Shown here in pieces: positions 62,963 through 64,000 of a DNA stretch of 64,000 bases (position 1 is its first letter; the number at the start of each line of letters is the position of its first letter). A model generated the notes under the pieces. The model saw only the letters and a list, made by a program, of their open reading frames with translations. It had not been told where the DNA came from and searched no databases. The translations under genes were made by a program, and so were the position numbers. The DNA is from Actinocatenispora sp963815125 (GTDB lineage Bacteria; Actinomycetota; Actinomycetes; Mycobacteriales; Micromonosporaceae): positions 1-64,000 of the forward strand of contig CAWFFM010000004.1 of NCBI GenBank assembly GCA_963815125.1, written 5' to 3'.

Positions 62963-63721
62963 ATGGCCACAGGTGTATCCGCGGGAACGAGTGATCTGTC
63001 GCAGGGCCGGAGCGGGACGGGTGGTGCCGGTCAGCCGGCCGAGGCCCGACTGCTGGTCGTCGAGGACGATCCGAACATCTTGGAACTGCTGTCCGCCAGC
63101 CTCCGGTACGCCGGCTTCGACGTGAGCACCGCGACCCGGGGTCAGGAGGCGACCGCGGCCGTCCAGCGGCGCCGACCGGATCTGGTGGTGCTCGATGTCA
63201 TGCTGCCCGATCTGGATGGATTCGAGGTGGCCCGGCGGATGCGTTCCGGCGGCGACCGTACCCCGGTGGTGTTCCTGACCGCGCGCGACGGCACCGAGGA
63301 CAAGGTACGTGGCCTGACCCTCGGCGGCGACGACTATGTCACCAAGCCGTTCAGTCTTGAAGAGGTGATCGCCCGGATCCGTGCGGTGCTGCGCCGTACC
63401 GGTGGGGAGTTCGAACCGCCGGCCCGCCTGACCTTCGCCGACATCGAACTCGACGAGGAGACCCACGAGGTGTACCGGGGTGGCCGGCTGATCAAGCTGT
63501 CGCCGACCGAGTTCAAGCTGCTGCGCTACTTCATGACCAACGCCGGTCGGGTGCTGTCCAAGGCGCAGATCCTCGACCACGTGTGGAACTACGACTTCCG
63601 GGGTGATGATTCCATCGTCGAGTCGTACGTGTCGTACCTGCGACGCAAGGTGGACACCGCCGAACCGCGGCTGATCCACACCCTGCGTGGGGTCGGCTAC
63701 GTACTCCGGATGCCGAGCTGA
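62963..63721 (+). CDS. OmpR/PhoP-type response regulator
   Basis: The 252-residue protein has a disordered N-terminal extension (about 28 residues). The receiver domain has acidic pocket VVEDD, phosphorylated Asp in LVVLDVMLPDLDGFEVARRM, Thr in VVFLTARDG and Lys in DDYVTKPFSLEEV. The winged-helix DNA-binding domain follows, with LSPTEFKLLRYFMTNAGRVL and SYLRRKVDTAEPRLIHTLRG. It should bind DNA when phosphorylated by the kinase encoded 37 bases downstream. What it controls is not visible. Confidence 0.92.
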   Translation: MATGVSAGTSDLSQGRSGTGGAGQPAEARLLVVEDDPNILELLSASLRYAGFDVSTATRGQEATAAVQRRRPDLVVLDVMLPDLDGFEVARRMRSGGDRTPVVFLTARDGTEDKVRGLTLGGDDYVTKPFSLEEVIARIRAVLRRTGGEFEPPARLTFADIELDEETHEVYRGGRLIKLSPTEFKLLRYFMTNAGRVLSKAQILDHVWNYDFRGDDSIVESYVSYLRRKVDTAEPRLIHTLRGVGYVLRMPS

Positions 63722-63758
63722 TCCGCCGAGCCGTACCGATCCCAGGGATGAGCTGACC

Positions 63759-64000
63759 GTGACCGCTGCCGACCAGGCTGGCCCGCCGCTACCGGGGGGC
63801 CGTTTCGTACGCCGACCCCGTGCGCTCGGTGTCCTCGCCGGTCGGCTGCCGCTGGCCACCCGGATGGTGGCGGCCACGCTGGTGCTGGTGCTGGTGGCGC
63901 TGCTGTTGATCGGCGCCGCGAGCGTGATGTTCATGCGCGGCTACCTCACCACCCGGGTCGACGACCAGCTCGCCACGCTGGACCGGCAGGCGCGCGAGCA
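63759..64000 (+). CDS. Sensor histidine kinase, N-terminal part (runs off the window)
   Basis: From the GTG at 63759 the first 80 codons read a basic N-terminus (GGRFVRRPRALGVLAGRLPL), then a membrane segment (MVAATLVLVLVALLLIGAAS), then the start of an extracytoplasmic region (YLTTRVDDQLATLDRQ). This is the usual start of an actinobacterial sensor kinase. The catalytic parts lie beyond the window. It is the expected partner of the response regulator just upstream. Confidence 0.85.
   Translation, partial: MTAADQAGPPLPGGRFVRRPRALGVLAGRLPLATRMVAATLVLVLVALLLIGAASVMFMRGYLTTRVDDQLATLDRQARE

Overview
The window comes from a high-GC actinomycete. Most genes show strong G/C bias at third codon positions, use GTG starts often, and include actinobacterial families: a fused 2-oxoglutarate decarboxylase/dehydrogenase (Kgd) with a DUF6104 gene downstream, an AfsR-like regulator, an ATP-grasp RiPP maturase/methyltransferase pair and a DUF3516-type Ski2-like helicase. 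Micromonosporaceae is a reasonable guess but is inference only. No rRNA, tRNA or CRISPR array was seen.

Bases 1-16.7 kb are an accessory region: a graveyard of polymorphic toxin and immunity cassettes cut up by insertion sequences. The IS content is an IS30 fragment, an ISAs1 fragment, an ISL3 element, a decayed IS3 element with an intact IS630 element inside it, a frameshifted IS256 element, a second ISAs1 remnant and a complete ISAs1 element. Between them are 5'-truncated toxin C-terminal domains, including a colicin E3-like RNase domain and a Hint-plus-toxin tail. Small immunity-type genes follow them, some intact and some broken, and they are visibly poorer in GC than the chromosomal genes. 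A module of HEAT-type immunity gene plus second immunity gene, and a neighbouring lipoprotein gene, occur twice. One copy of the HEAT gene and one of the lipoprotein gene are broken, and both copies of the second immunity gene carry the same frameshift.

Bases 16.7-31.4 kb are ordinary chromosome: an MFS transporter, an ABC-F ATPase, a GNAT acetyltransferase and a YCII protein, followed by a glycan locus. The glycan locus has two convergent sulfatases, a DUF624 membrane protein, two sugar ABC permeases, a solute-binding lipoprotein, a secreted glycoside hydrolase and a divergent ROK regulator. The first sulfatase and the hydrolase share the same promoter-proximal box, which suggests common control. 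The locus probably desulfates, cleaves and imports a sulfated oligosaccharide, with the ABC ATPase supplied from elsewhere.

Bases 31.5-45.9 kb hold a toxin-antitoxin pair whose toxin has two frameshifts and which lies between 20-bp direct repeats, the helicase, an XRE regulator divergent from a tgmB-tgmC-type graspetide pair with no visible precursor, a DrrAB-type ABC exporter, a large AfsR-like regulator, remnants of a VOC protein, and an F420-dependent oxidoreductase divergent from a TetR regulator with two candidate operators.

Bases 46-64 kb hold a secreted HExxE protein, a repeat-rich intergenic region, DUF6104, kgd, an ABC exporter pair, acetate kinase with phosphoketolase, a phytoene-desaturase-like oxidoreductase, a TPR membrane protein, a second repeat-rich gap, a hotdog-like protein, and a two-component system that runs off the right edge. 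The two repeat-rich gaps share an 89-nt hairpin element.
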